Positions 1 to 9,807 are shown, counted from the first letter of the stretch. The stretch: 35,855 bases of DNA from CAYJAZ01 sp964371865 (GCA_964371865.1 CAYJOR010000026.1:1-35855), one strand, 5' to 3'. Notes: generated by a model from the sequence alone, not told the origin. Numbers and translations: made by a program.

Positions 1-3000
1 GTATTCACATTTGTGCTACCGTTCATATTTACAGTAACATCATTTCCAAGCGCAGTGTTTACGCTTGTTGTTGAAGTTACATCATCAATATTGAAGTTTG
101 AATTCGTGATAGCTTGTGTGAAGTTTGCACCACTCGCATTGATATTAATTTCAGAACCGTCAATCACAGAAGCAACACTTGCACCTACAAGCATATCTAG
201 TGCTGAATTGCTGATTTTTCCGCTTGTGAGATTTGCACTTACATAGATTTCAGAGTCAGCGATTGTTGAAGAGCCTGACATTGCAGTATTCACGTTCAAT
301 TCTGAATTTGTGATAGCACCATTTGAAGTAGTTGCTTGGTTGATATTCATAATTGAATTATCAATGTCACCTGTTAATGTATTTGTTCCATGTGAGCCAA
401 CCACAAGAGTTACATTTGATAATGCGCTGCTTAGTGTTTGGTCGTTTGTGCCTGTTAAAATTATTCTATGCTCTTTATTATTTGAAGTGAAAACGTTTGA
501 TGTGTCGATAGCGTTTGTACCTGAATCAAGAGTACAGTTTACTCCACCGCCAGCTGTTACATGATTGAGCAGATTTACAGTGCTTTTATTCTCTAAACCA
601 ACAGTTGCTCTAGTGTCTGCGCCAATATTGAAAGTGTTTTCTTCTGATGTATTAGCTATGCTGATTATAGTATTATCAGTCATAACGTTTACGGTTGAAT
701 AAGTAGCACTTCCGCCTAGTGTTGTTTCTGCGGCTAAATTAGCTGTAACAAATGACATTTGTCCGCCAAAGGTATGCGTACCGCTACCGATAAAGTTCAC
801 TTCGTTACCTTCGTATACATCTCCACCGCCAATATTTATAGACTGAATCATCGCATTTGTAACTGCTGTGCCTGCACCATTTGAGCGAATATTCAAGATA
901 TTTTTATTTGCTTCACTTGTACCCTTTAAGGTAAGTGATACACCAGTATCTGTGTCTATTTGGTCTAGGGTGAGAATGTTATTTGCGCTGTCGGCAAACA
1001 TTACGCTACCGCTTGTTATTCTTTCATTGCCTGTATTACTAGAGCTAACAGTCATGTTGCCGGAAAAATTAGAAATATCTCCTGCAACTTCACCATTTTC
1101 CATTCTATATTGTCTTGGTGTGTCGGCTTTTGCTAATATATCTGTTAAAGTATTTGAAATAGGTGTTACACCGCCACCTTCGGCTGGTTTTTCTGTTAAA
1201 TAGGTGTAGCGTATGCCATGATTGCCGTCTTTAGCAAAGCCAATTTCATAGTCTGAACCATAGAATTTGAAATTATTAAGGTTAGCATTGCTTAATGTTA
1301 TAGCGTCAGAACCTGTAAAAATATCCATAACACCGTTAGTACCGTTAGTGGCAGAACCAACATTCACACCTGTAATATTTAATCCTGTAAGATTAAAGCT
1401 TGCTGTTCCGCCTAATCCGTCAACATTAAAAGTGTCGTGTGTTGTGTTTGCGGTATTATTAAGGTCAAGGTTAGCATCAATAAATAGCATTGCATTGAAA
1501 GAGTTTGCTAAAGTTCCTAAATTGTATGTTGTGAAACTAGAATCCAGTGCGCTGATTGTTGCATTGTTTGAAGCAAGTGTTCCGCCAACAAATCCGCTAT
1601 TTGCACCACCTTTTAAAAATACTGTGGAATCATTTAAATGCAATGTACCGCTATTTGATATTGTGTTGATATTAGACGTTTGCGAACCGCTAAAGGTGTT
1701 TACGCCTGACATATTTACAGTGCCAAGATGTACAGTTTTATCTACACCGTTAAAGGCTACATTATTGAAAACAGTGTTATCAGTTACGCTAACATCGCCA
1801 TTCAAGGCTAAATTTGAAAATACTGCAGTATCAGCTGATGAACGCACAAGAACATCATTAGCAATGCTATTATTGCTTGCATTTGTGCCAATAAATTGAA
1901 CATTTCCTAAAACATCAAGTACGGTTGAACCCTCAAATTTACTGTTTGCAGTATTGAGGTTTACAACTGCGCTTTCAGTTGGGGAATAAAAAGTAAATTT
2001 ATTACCGTTTGCAGTTAATGTGTTTGTAATATTATGTTCGCCATTATAGAACCAAAGTGTAGCATCGCTGTATAAAGTGCCAATATTTGTGTTTATAGCA
2101 GTTCCGCCATTTCCGCCAAAGTTGATGTTTGAATTATTGGCAACAATAGTATCTGCGCTTACATCACTGCTAACAAAGTTCACTCTGCCACCATCTAATA
2201 CAAGAGTGTTAACATCTAAACCTGCGTTTGTTAAATTCATGCTACCTTTTTCATCAACATTTAAAACAACACGCCCATCACCTTGAACAAATGTATCATT
2301 CATCGCACTTTCAAAGCCTTTTACAGCTGTGATTGTAAGCTCTTGTCCACTTCCTATTCTATAGTTAGCACCACCTAATAAATCAACAGTAGTGTTTCTA
2401 TCACCACGCAATTCAAGGTTTGTGCCTTGTAGTGCTATTGTTGCTGGAGTACCTGAACCGCCAAGTTTATAGTTGCTATCTATATAATGCCCTTTGTTAA
2501 CTTGATTACCTGAAAACGCTTCTTCAAGGTTGTTGACATAAGATTCAAATAATCTTAATTCTTGAGATGCTGAATCATAACCCATAGCTACATATCTACC
2601 TACATTGCCAATGTTTTCCGTAACCTCTAAATTATTTACATCTACTTCATAGTCAAATTTATATTTTCCATATTTATCAAAATCAACTGTTAATTCTCTA
2701 CTTTTAATACCTGTATCAAGACCAGAGAGCATATTTAATTCAACTATTTTTATATCAGCACTACTGCTTAACCCTGAATCATTTGCATTAATTCTATCCA
2801 TATAAGTTTCTTGTGTAGTTCCATAAATATTAACATCTATCCCCAAGTTTACATCATAATTACTTGGACTTGTAAGTTTTCCTAAATATGTGTAGTCTGT
2901 GCGTCCATCAATTGTTGATATTTTTGAATTAGCACTTTTAATTGCAAGTGTTGGGTTAGTTGTCATAGTTGCATTATCGCCTATAAAATGCAAATCACCA

Positions 3001-4139
3001 TATAGATTATAAGTACCTGTTCCATTAAATGAATCATAAGTAGTAATAGCATTATCACCATTAGAATAAAGGTTCATTTCACCATCATTCCAAATTGCTT
3101 CACTATACATCGATAGGTGTGTGTCAAAAGTACTTGCAGATCGGTTAATATATGTAGCTATTGTATTGCCTTGAAATAGAACATCTTTGTTGTTAGCATT
3201 TAGATTAATCACACCATCTGCGTGGTTATAAATAGCTGCCCCACGCAAATAAGAATCACTAGAGCGTTGCGCAGTATCACTACTGATGTAGTTATCTACA
3301 AAATTGGTGTCAGTTATTGACATATTGCCTTTGTTATAAATAGCACCACCATAAAGAGGTATAAGATTTGCTTCAAAGTCACTAGGGACATACAGATACC
3401 CCCTATTTCGCTCTATGGAGTTACCAAAAAAATTACTGTCTGTAATGTTTAAAGTACGCGCATTGTAAAAAGCACCACCATGTGCATAGTTAGGATTGCC
3501 TTTACCGCTAATATAATACGCATTATTAAAAACATCACCTGTGTAATTTGTAGTTCCACTGTTTTCGAAAGCTAAGGGAGTCCCTCTAGAAGACCTGATA
3601 GTATCAATATTGAAAATATCAAAATTTAAGTTACCAGATGCAAAAACTCCAGTACCATCCTTTTGATTACTACTACCACTGAATGGGTTAGCTTCACCAT
3701 ATACATTTAAATTTGGCCCTCTATAGCCGTATGAATTTGCCCTTGGAACACCGTTAGTATCTACTGAAATAACCCAGTAAGTGCCATCATCTTTAAGTAG
3801 AAAATTTCCATTAGCAGCATCAAGTGAGGTTTGATTTTCTGCAAATCGTATAGCGTGAGTAACGGACATAGGTGTCATTGTTATATCGAAACCTGGAACA
3901 TCATAATCATTTATTGGTTGAGATGAATATAAGTTACTGTTCGTCACTACACGATCTCTAAGTATCATATAATTATCATACAACAGCCCTGCCTCTGCCA
4001 CACTAGCACCGCACACAGCACCAAGCAGAAGAGAAGCACACACAGCAAGCGAGCCAAAAGTGTTTAATAAATGACATTTCTTTAAAACAGCCCTATACCT
4101 GTTCGTCAAATTTGTTATTGCATTGCCTGATTGTTTCAT
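1..4139 (-). CDS. Autotransporter-type outer-membrane adhesin, N-terminal part (runs off left edge)
   Basis: The minus-strand frame from the ATG at 4139 is open without a stop to the window edge (about 1379 codons, C-terminus missing). An AAGGAG ribosome site sits 8 bases upstream. The first ~50 residues look like the extended signal region of type V secreted proteins: a charged stretch with NRYRAVLKKC, then a hydrophobic segment ending near VCGASVAEA. The mature part is rich in Asn, Thr, Ser and Gly. It has GGAFYN and GGAIYN motifs each followed by a T-I-T-D-xNF pattern (residues ~220-290), as in Pmp-like and autotransporter passenger beta-helices, then long stretches of degenerate beta-strand repeats. 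The beta-barrel that would anchor it must lie left of the window. Inferred role: surface adhesion. It is divergent from the exported-protein genes at 4495-9018 and shares a regulatory region with them. Confidence 0.85.
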   Translation of the reverse strand, partial: MKQSGNAITNLTNRYRAVLKKCHLLNTFGSLAVCASLLLGAVCGASVAEAGLLYDNYMILRDRVVTNSNLYSSQPINDYDVPGFDITMTPMSVTHAIRFAENQTSLDAANGNFLLKDDGTYWVISVDTNGVPRANSYGYRGPNLNVYGEANPFSGSSNQKDGTGVFASGNLNFDIFNIDTIRSSRGTPLAFENSGTTNYTGDVFNNAYYISGKGNPNYAHGGAFYNARTLNITDSNFFGNSIERNRGYLYVPSDFEANLIPLYGGAIYNKGNMSITDTNFVDNYISSDTAQRSSDSYLRGAAIYNHADGVINLNANNKDVLFQGNTIATYINRSASTFDTHLSMYSEAIWNDGEMNLYSNGDNAITTYDSFNGTGTYNLYGDLHFIGDNATMTTNPTLAIKSANSKISTIDGRTDYTYLGKLTSPSNYDVNLGIDVNIYGTTQETYMDRINANDSGLSSSADIKIVELNMLSGLDTGIKSRELTVDFDKYGKYKFDYEVDVNNLEVTENIGNVGRYVAMGYDSASQELRLFESYVNNLEEAFSGNQVNKGHYIDSNYKLGGSGTPATIALQGTNLELRGDRNTTVDLLGGANYRIGSGQELTITAVKGFESAMNDTFVQGDGRVVLNVDEKGSMNLTNAGLDVNTLVLDGGRVNFVSSDVSADTIVANNSNINFGGNGGTAINTNIGTLYSDATLWFYNGEHNITNTLTANGNKFTFYSPTESAVVNLNTANSKFEGSTVLDVLGNVQFIGTNASNNSIANDVLVRSSADTAVFSNLALNGDVSVTDNTVFNNVAFNGVDKTVHLGTVNMSGVNTFSGSQTSNINTISNSGTLHLNDSTVFLKGGANSGFVGGTLASNNATISALDSSFTTYNLGTLANSFNAMLFIDANLDLNNTANTTHDTFNVDGLGGTASFNLTGLNITGVNVGSATNGTNGVMDIFTGSDAITLSNANLNNFKFYGSDYEIGFAKDGNHGIRYTYLTEKPAEGGGVTPISNTLTDILAKADTPRQYRMENGEVAGDISNFSGNMTVSSSNTGNERITSGSVMFADSANNILTLDQIDTDTGVSLTLKGTSEANKNILNIRSNGAGTAVTNAMIQSINIGGGDVYEGNEVNFIGSGTHTFGGQMSFVTANLAAETTLGGSATYSTVNVMTDNTIISIANTSEENTFNIGADTRATVGLENKSTVNLLNHVTAGGGVNCTLDSGTNAIDTSNVFTSNNKEHRIILTGTNDQTLSSALSNVTLVVGSHGTNTLTGDIDNSIMNINQATTSNGAITNSELNVNTAMSGSSTIADSEIYVSANLTSGKISNSALDMLVGASVASVIDGSEININASGANFTQAITNSNFNIDDVTSTTSVNTALGNDVTVNMNGSTNVN

Positions 4140-4274
4140 GATGTCTTCTCCTTAAGGTGTATCTGCAATTTATTATTTATCAAAAAAAAATAAAAATTAA
4201 ATTTTAAAAACGATATGATATGATTATTTATACATATATAACACTACTAACAGTATAACTTAATAGAAGAGGTC

Positions 4275-4294
4275 AATGTGCCAATTAGCACATT
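4275..4294. promoter_or_regulatory. CRP/FNR-like operator 1 (adhesin side)
   Basis: AATGTG-N8-CACATT is a perfect 6+6 inverted repeat. It contains TGTG-N8-CACA, the shape of CRP-family sites (TGTGA-N6-TCACA). Its outer TT overlaps a TTGACC -35-like hexamer read toward the adhesin gene. Confidence 0.6.
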
Positions 4295-4411
4295 TCTTCA
4301 AACTAATGAAGCTTTTACTAGGGTGTGTTTCTAAATTCATTACTCGTTTAATCAGATTTTTAAAGGCATGACTTTACCTGAACAAAAACTTTAATAGCTG
4401 ACAACTTCACA

Positions 4412-4431
4412 AATGTGCCATTTGTCACATT
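4412..4431. promoter_or_regulatory. CRP/FNR-like operator 2 (exported-protein operon side)
   Basis: AATGTG-N8-CACATT has the same half sites and spacer length as the copy at 4275. Its centre (4421.5) lies about 42 bases before the start point predicted from the TATAAT at 4452. That is the class II activator position, and the site overlaps the -35 hexamer. Confidence 0.65.
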
Positions 4432-4457
4432 GACACTTCTTATTCTTAAGATATAAT
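4430..4457 (+). promoter_or_regulatory. Sigma-70 promoter for the 4495 gene
   Basis: TTGACA at 4430-4435 and TATAAT at 4452-4457 both match consensus, with a 16-base spacer. The start point would be near 4464, giving a leader of ~30 bases that ends in an AAGGGTG ribosome site before the ATG at 4495. Confidence 0.75.
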
Positions 4458-4494
4458 TCCAATAGTATTAAAATTTAAACAGAAGGGTGAAAAT

Positions 4495-5817
4495 ATGAAA
4501 AAGCTAATTAGTTTCCTTTTTCTCACAGTGTTTTTAATTGGCGCACACGCATATGCAACTGAAACTGCAAACACAACAAATGAAACCGACTCTAATCAAA
4601 CAGTTTACTATGTCTCAAGTGAAGTGGGTAAAAACAACAACGATGGATTATCGCCACAAACACCATTCAAAAACATTCAAAAAGCTGTTAATGTAGCTAA
4701 AGAAGGTAGCCTTATTAAAATTGCTCAAGGAAACTACTTTGGACTTATGAGTACAGGTAATATCATAATGAAAACACCTGTAAGTCTTGAAGGTGGCTAT
4801 TCAAATGACTTTGCACAGCGTGATTTTTTGACCTATCAAACAAAAATTCAACCTCACAATAAATCAAATAAAAGCGGTGGCAACCATCCTCTACTTCGTA
4901 TAGATGTTGCACAGGGTAATATAGTAATTGATGGCTTACTCTTTGATAAGGGCGAATCAAATAATTATCACGTAAAAGATGGTCTTATTGAGGGGCTTGG
5001 CGGAATGCTTTTACACCCACCACAAAAAAGTGGCAACGCAATACCAAATGCTAAAATGCCTCTTATTTCAGGGCCAGGTGCAGGTAGTTATAAAGGCGAT
5101 TTAACAATTAAAAACTGTCTTTTCCTCAATGGAAATAATATGGGTATTAACATTCAATCAGACGGCAAAACAAAGATTGAAAACTGCGTTTTTGTGAACA
5201 ATGCTTTATTCGCTATTGAAATGCGTGGCGGTAGCCCATCAAAACGTGGTTTCTTAGAGTTTACGAATAATACAATTCTCTTCACATGGCCAAGAACAAA
5301 AGAAATGTCTGATTTAGGCTACGCATTCAGAACTCGTTCAGGCATGGATTATAATATACATAACAATATCTTTGGCTTTAGTTGGGTTGGTATTGACACT
5401 ACTCACGACGATAAAAATCGTCAAATTAATCTTGATAACAATATGTTCCTTTTCAATAAAAAGGGCGACCTACTTATGACTTATGAAGGAACACTCTTCC
5501 CTGTGTCAGTTGATAGTTTTGGCGACATTGAAATCACAAGCGCACAAGATAATATTGCTCCAACTGACATGTCTGTTATAGCAAATGCCTTAAATGCTGA
5601 TTATACAGCAAATTTCCTTACAGCTTCTTATGAAGAAGATCTAAATCACGATCCTAATTCTCCTGCAAACCAATTACGTGCAATGTTAGGACAAAATCAA
5701 CAAGGAACAATCACTTCAAAAGTAAGCATGTATGCAAATAAATATCCTTATGCTGATGCTCTAAAACTTTTTGGTGCTGTTTCTGATTTTGGTGCACAAA
5801 ATCCAGCGCAAAAATAA
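4495..5817 (+). CDS. Exported right-handed beta-helix protein (DUF1565-like start)
   Basis: 440 residues. The N-terminus is a clear signal peptide (MKKLISFLFLTVFLIG, cleavage probably after HAYA near residue 21), so the protein is periplasmic or surface-bound. Residues ~38-85 (YYVSSEVGKNNNDGLSP, then TPFKNIQKAV and KIAQGNY) match the opening of DUF1565/pectate-lyase-like beta-helix proteins. Residues ~140-330 carry repeated strands with NCxFxNN-type turns, typical of parallel beta-helix coils. No catalytic motif is recognisable. It is the first gene of a three-gene plus-strand set and is preceded by a consensus promoter with a CRP-like site. A polysaccharide-binding or lyase-like role is possible but not shown. 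Confidence 0.75.
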   Translation: MKKLISFLFLTVFLIGAHAYATETANTTNETDSNQTVYYVSSEVGKNNNDGLSPQTPFKNIQKAVNVAKEGSLIKIAQGNYFGLMSTGNIIMKTPVSLEGGYSNDFAQRDFLTYQTKIQPHNKSNKSGGNHPLLRIDVAQGNIVIDGLLFDKGESNNYHVKDGLIEGLGGMLLHPPQKSGNAIPNAKMPLISGPGAGSYKGDLTIKNCLFLNGNNMGINIQSDGKTKIENCVFVNNALFAIEMRGGSPSKRGFLEFTNNTILFTWPRTKEMSDLGYAFRTRSGMDYNIHNNIFGFSWVGIDTTHDDKNRQINLDNNMFLFNKKGDLLMTYEGTLFPVSVDSFGDIEITSAQDNIAPTDMSVIANALNADYTANFLTASYEEDLNHDPNSPANQLRAMLGQNQQGTITSKVSMYANKYPYADALKLFGAVSDFGAQNPAQK

Positions 5818-5848
5818 TTTTCTTTCTACGCATTATCAGGAGTTCACT

Positions 5849-7036
5849 ATGAAAAATAAAAAAGCAATTTGTGCTCTGTTCTGTGCGCTTTCATTCTTGT
5901 CATTTAGTCAAAATGTACTTGCTACAGAAAGAATTTATGCAGATAAAATGCTAGAATACCTTATTGTTCCCGACGATGTTGCTATCTACTATGATAAATC
6001 TGTAAACTCTGAAACACAGCCTAAAATTCCAGAATTTTGGGAAAACGTTGTTGGACATTTAGAAAAAGCTAAAGACGGTTCAACTTGGTATAGACTCTTT
6101 CTTATAGATGGAGCCTATGCAGATAAATATTATCTAAATCACGGCGGACAAGCCTATATTTCAACTGATAACGTAGCTGTTACTCCTGATAAAACTTTGA
6201 AGGAATTTTATGAAGGTGAATACTTAGGTGCATATTATTTTGAAGGAAAAAATCGCATAGTGCTTTTTTCTGTGAATAAAGAAGGTGAAGGCAAAACAAT
6301 CAATGCCTATGGCTTTGATAATGTTGATAATATCGGAAGCTATGATGGGCTTGACACAAGTAAGCTAAAAGTTGCTTTTCATCAAGAAAATTATACTCAA
6401 GACTGCTCAAATTCACTTATTAAAGAATATTTGAATAAAACTTTTATGGCAGACTCAAATAAAAATGGCTTCGATGAAATTTGGTATGCTTTCCCAAGCT
6501 ATTGTGAAAACGCTTATGAGCCAAACAGATTTGACGTTATTATGCAAGAAGATGAAAAGAATTCTCACGCAATAAAAGTTCGTAAAAGTGCCGGTCCTGC
6601 ACACGAAGAAAGTGCTTTTAAACCAATTGAAAGCAATTTTCAAAATGAATCTTCTAATAAGATTGCCGAATCAGTTCTTACTTGGCTTGTTGACGATATC
6701 ATGACCGAAGAAATGTATGTTACAAAAACAAAAATCGAACTTTTAGGAAAGTGGATTATCAAATCACAAATGATAGATGATGAGTTTGCTCTTCCTAAAA
6801 ATGAGCAAATTCAACTTGAATTTTTATCTAATGGTACACTACTTTACAATAATCCACAAAATAAAGATTTTCCTCGTGGTGAACACAAATACACTTGGTA
6901 TTTCGATGAAAGCAATGAACGAGGAATTTTTATAAAAATTGGTGATGCTGCATATGAGTTTGGTTTTGCTAATGGAGAAGGAAGTATTTTTATTTCTAAC
7001 CTCAGCTCATACTTTATGTTCTATAAAGTAAAATAG
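5849..7036 (+). CDS. Exported protein of unknown function
   Basis: 395 residues from the ATG at 5849, chosen because CAGGAG lies 6 bases upstream and a good signal peptide follows (MKNKKAICALFCALSFLSFS, cleavage near VLATE). A longer in-frame reading would overlap the previous gene and lacks a signal peptide. The mature protein is acidic and rich in aromatic residues. Residues ~205-215 contain DSNKNGFDEIWYAF, a calcium-loop-like DxNxxGxxE stretch. The last ~100 residues (GKWIIKS to FMFYKVK) resemble a small beta-barrel of the lipocalin/DUF type, by feel only. It sits 31 bases after the beta-helix gene and is probably cotranscribed. No family is recognised. Confidence 0.7.
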   Translation: MKNKKAICALFCALSFLSFSQNVLATERIYADKMLEYLIVPDDVAIYYDKSVNSETQPKIPEFWENVVGHLEKAKDGSTWYRLFLIDGAYADKYYLNHGGQAYISTDNVAVTPDKTLKEFYEGEYLGAYYFEGKNRIVLFSVNKEGEGKTINAYGFDNVDNIGSYDGLDTSKLKVAFHQENYTQDCSNSLIKEYLNKTFMADSNKNGFDEIWYAFPSYCENAYEPNRFDVIMQEDEKNSHAIKVRKSAGPAHEESAFKPIESNFQNESSNKIAESVLTWLVDDIMTEEMYVTKTKIELLGKWIIKSQMIDDEFALPKNEQIQLEFLSNGTLLYNNPQNKDFPRGEHKYTWYFDESNERGIFIKIGDAAYEFGFANGEGSIFISNLSSYFMFYKVK

Positions 7037-7104
7037 ATATGTTACTATTCTTTAGAAATATGTCCTAGTCAATGTTAATAATTGCTGTTATATATGGAGG
7101 TTAT

Positions 7105-9018
7105 ATGTCATTTATGAAAAAAAATATATTATTTCACTTTGTGCTAATCTTTTACCTTGTTATACTAGCTACTCAAGTAAAGGCAGAAAAAGTAGATTAT
7201 GGTTTATACACCTCATTGCTTATGGATTACAACACAGCCTATGGTACTGCGGATTTCAAAGAATATGACATAGATAAAGAAAATCCTTATTATGAAAATT
7301 TTGGTGTGCTTTATACTCGTTTGATTGATTTCAATAGTGACGGTATTCCTGAACTTGTTATTGTGCGAGTAGATGAAGAAACTCAAGATTACACAAATGC
7401 CATGCAAATTTATGGTTTTGATATAGATGGAAGACTACTCCGTTTAGCTGAATTTACACCATATATAACAGCATATGAAAAAGAAAATTATAATGTTGTT
7501 CATGCAGATTATTATGGAGATACATATCTTTTTACCGGCTATGAAGGTAAAGATAGCGAACAAACAGTATGGAAATTAACGTATTCAGGTTTTGTGCGTG
7601 AAATTGATTTCAAAAAAGAAACTTCAAATGATCAAATTAATTACTTCATAAATGCTAACAAAGTGACTGAGGAAGAATTTAATAAAAAACTTTATGAGTA
7701 TTCTGAGCATAAAATAATTGACGAAGTATCAGGTTTATCAAGTTCGCGATTTATGCTACTTATGGAAAGAAATATGGCCTCTATAGCGAGCGCAAATCTT
7801 CCTGCACCTACAAATGGAAAAACTCCTACAGCAGTCTTTAATGATTCACAATTTGTAATTTATGAAGATGTAGCCGAAAGTGATGAAGAACAAACCGTGC
7901 GAAAATATTTTAACGCAAAAGTTACAAATAATCTTACTACTCTTTCTCACCTACTTCATAATTTCTCCTTTGAAAATGAAAAAGCAACTATTGAACGTAA
8001 GTCATATATCCCAGGGTTTGTAATTGAAGATATAACAACTTTAACTGAACCTATTGCGGCTCACAGCCTTTACCTTAACGAATGGTTTGTATCTCAGCCA
8101 AATATAATAGATTTTTATGAGCAGATATCACCAACACTCAAAACAGAATTTTCTGATTATAAAATTATTCAGTGCACGGTAAATGAAGTAAAGGATTTTT
8201 CACATACACAACATGCCCCTCAAATTGGTTACGGGACATATAGATATTGGTTCTACTTGGTAAAAATGGCAGATACTTCTGTTTGGAAAATATATGATAT
8301 ATATAGCGACCATTTTATTGAATATGGCGGATATGACAACCCTTTCAAAGTGAAATTTATTGGATATAAAAGTGAAGGCGATATAGCACTTCTTTCAAAA
8401 GCGTATTCCTATGTAGATCCGAGAGGAAAAAGAGAAATTTCAAGGCTCAATATTGAAGGAGATGAAACTTACCTTATTTCTCCTACACGAGGAGACGTAA
8501 GTTTTACAGTGTATGAATTTCCTGAAAGTGATGATCCATCAATGGCTGCGAATATCATTTATAAAACAAAGCCAGGCGAACATCTCTTAGTTTCTACAAA
8601 CCTTAAAGATACACGACCTGCTCTTGCCATCCAAATGATGGAGGAAAGTACGAAGTTTATTTTTCTTTATTTGCCGTTTCTCGATCAAACTCGTATGAAT
8701 GAAGCAGCATTAGGTGAATACGCAGAAGAATTAACAGAAAGATATGAACGTGAAGTCGGTACTCCTTCACAAATAGTGGCATGTGGAAAAAGTGAAGGCT
8801 GGGTTCACGGTAATGGCTTATATCTAAGTTTAGAAAATATAGGCACATTTTTTATTAATAACTATGACGATAATGGAATACTAGAAAGTAAAGTAGGTGA
8901 TAGGATTTGTATAGCTTATAAAACAGAATTTATTTTATTCCCAGATTCAGATGAAGATGAAGAATTTGAAATGAATATATACGAAAGAATTCTAAGTGAG
9001 AAAGAAATACTCAAGTGA
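7105..9018 (+). CDS. Large exported protein of unknown function
   Basis: 637 residues from the ATG at 7105, which has GGAGG four bases upstream; an ATG at 7114 in the same frame is an alternative. The N-terminus is a signal peptide (KKNILFHFVLIFYLVILAT, cleavage near VKAEK). Residues ~65-80 read DFNSDGIPELVIVRVDEE, a DxNxDGxxEL calcium-loop motif common in exported proteins of unknown function. The rest shows no recognised domain. It follows the previous gene by 68 bases. The stop TGA lies directly at the edge of a ~128-base repeat whose palindromic part could end transcription. Confidence 0.7.
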   Translation: MSFMKKNILFHFVLIFYLVILATQVKAEKVDYGLYTSLLMDYNTAYGTADFKEYDIDKENPYYENFGVLYTRLIDFNSDGIPELVIVRVDEETQDYTNAMQIYGFDIDGRLLRLAEFTPYITAYEKENYNVVHADYYGDTYLFTGYEGKDSEQTVWKLTYSGFVREIDFKKETSNDQINYFINANKVTEEEFNKKLYEYSEHKIIDEVSGLSSSRFMLLMERNMASIASANLPAPTNGKTPTAVFNDSQFVIYEDVAESDEEQTVRKYFNAKVTNNLTTLSHLLHNFSFENEKATIERKSYIPGFVIEDITTLTEPIAAHSLYLNEWFVSQPNIIDFYEQISPTLKTEFSDYKIIQCTVNEVKDFSHTQHAPQIGYGTYRYWFYLVKMADTSVWKIYDIYSDHFIEYGGYDNPFKVKFIGYKSEGDIALLSKAYSYVDPRGKREISRLNIEGDETYLISPTRGDVSFTVYEFPESDDPSMAANIIYKTKPGEHLLVSTNLKDTRPALAIQMMEESTKFIFLYLPFLDQTRMNEAALGEYAEELTERYEREVGTPSQIVACGKSEGWVHGNGLYLSLENIGTFFINNYDDNGILESKVGDRICIAYKTEFILFPDSDEDEEFEMNIYERILSEKEILK

Positions 9019-9145
9019 AGAATATCGCTATGGAAGAAAAAGGTAACTACCTAAATGTAGCATAACTTATAGTAGTTCAGACTTAATCAAACAATCATCT
9101 GTTTTTTGAGCAGGCATGTACGGCTAAATCTGGACTACTACATAT
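9017..9145. repeat. Repeat family B, copy 1
   Basis: About 128 bases closely repeated at 11349-11475. It starts GAAGAATAT, then an AAGGTAACTACCT mini-palindrome. Inside it an imperfect inverted repeat pairs AGTAGTTCAGACTTA (near 9071-9085) with TAAATCTGGACTACT (near 9125-9139), enclosing CTG...CAG, so the RNA would form one long stem. It begins exactly at the stop codon of the gene ending at 9018. Confidence 0.8.
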
Positions 9146-9357
9146 AAATCAGAAAACACAACATTTGCTTAAACTTTAGTTTAGGTATAAGCCAAATACT
9201 TCTCACTCCTGATGCTGATACAAAACACCACTTTTTCACAACTCACTGCTCACCCTTACTTGACCAAAAGCATGCTGTTCAATGGCAAAATCAACCACAG
9301 TCTGTTCCGTTAATAGTTTCTCAAGGGTTCTATAGGTTGATAATTTACATAAAACCC

Positions 9358-9543
9358 CTTTCCTCAATAAGTTTATAGTATTCAGAAACTTGTCGGTTAT
9401 AATTTCCGATTTGTATCTATCTGCAATATCTTGTGCATATTGATAGGCAACTGCAAAACATCCTTCTGTAAATTCACTTGATAATGCTAAATCTGCACGA
9501 CGAGCAACAGTTGAGTTTTTCCTCTTTTCAGCTTTTTCTGTGC
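9358..9543 (-). pseudogene. Relaxase (mobA) fragment with internal deletion
   Basis: Two blocks match the intact relaxase gene at 32214-33740. 9361-9411 matches 33031-33081, and 9412-9540 matches roughly 33392-33523. The intervening ~310 bases are missing. The protein side shows KAEKRKNSTVARRADLAL and QYAQDIADRY from the relaxase N-terminal domain, then a frameshifted junction. The deletion is not a multiple of three and the catalytic Tyr and His residues are gone, so this is a dead remnant of a related mobilizable element. An open frame runs on to 9236, but its tail is not recognised. Confidence 0.8.
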
Positions 9544-9628
9544 GAAAATATTTTACTGCTTTTCCTATATTCATGCAAAGTATTATACTTAACTTTGTAT
9601 TATAGAACATTGTATCATCGGCAAATGA

Positions 9629-9718
9629 ACGATAGGTCAACATGGTGAGGCTTACGAAGACTTAGATACACAGTATCTTTATTTGAGAGCCTTTAGGCGA
9701 TTGAAAAAGTACGCATGA
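9629..9718 (+). pseudogene. Possible C-terminal fragment of an unknown gene
   Basis: An open stretch without a start codon ends TGA at 9716-9718 and reads GEAYEDLDTQYLYLRAFRRL plus KKYA. Its amino-acid composition looks like real coding sequence, and it lies among other mobile-element debris. It may be the tail of a lost plasmid or element gene. It is short, so this is uncertain. Confidence 0.3.
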
Positions 9719-9807
9719 CGTTCCTATTCTTCTTTTGTTTTGATAGAGCATTGACTTGAAGAGCCTCATAGATGAGATGTAGCATAGATATAAGCATAGG
9801 GGGAGTT

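Larger units (their letters stand above)
4140..4494. promoter_or_regulatory. Divergent promoter region between adhesin and exported-protein operon
   Basis: This 355-base gap carries no gene. It holds two CRP/FNR-like palindromes (4275-4294 and 4412-4431), a strong plus-strand promoter (4430-4457), and one end of the repeat seen at 24.8 kb (GGGTGTGTTTCTAAA, from 4321). On the minus strand the first palindrome runs straight into TTGACC and, 13 bases later, TATACT. That is a shortened copy of the plus-strand arrangement and may drive the adhesin gene. Confidence 0.7.

Noticed and set aside
13..2286. Several plus-strand open frames (70-210 codons) opposite the adhesin
   Set aside because: They are antisense shadows of the Asn/Thr-rich minus-strand frame, with odd composition and no ribosome sites.
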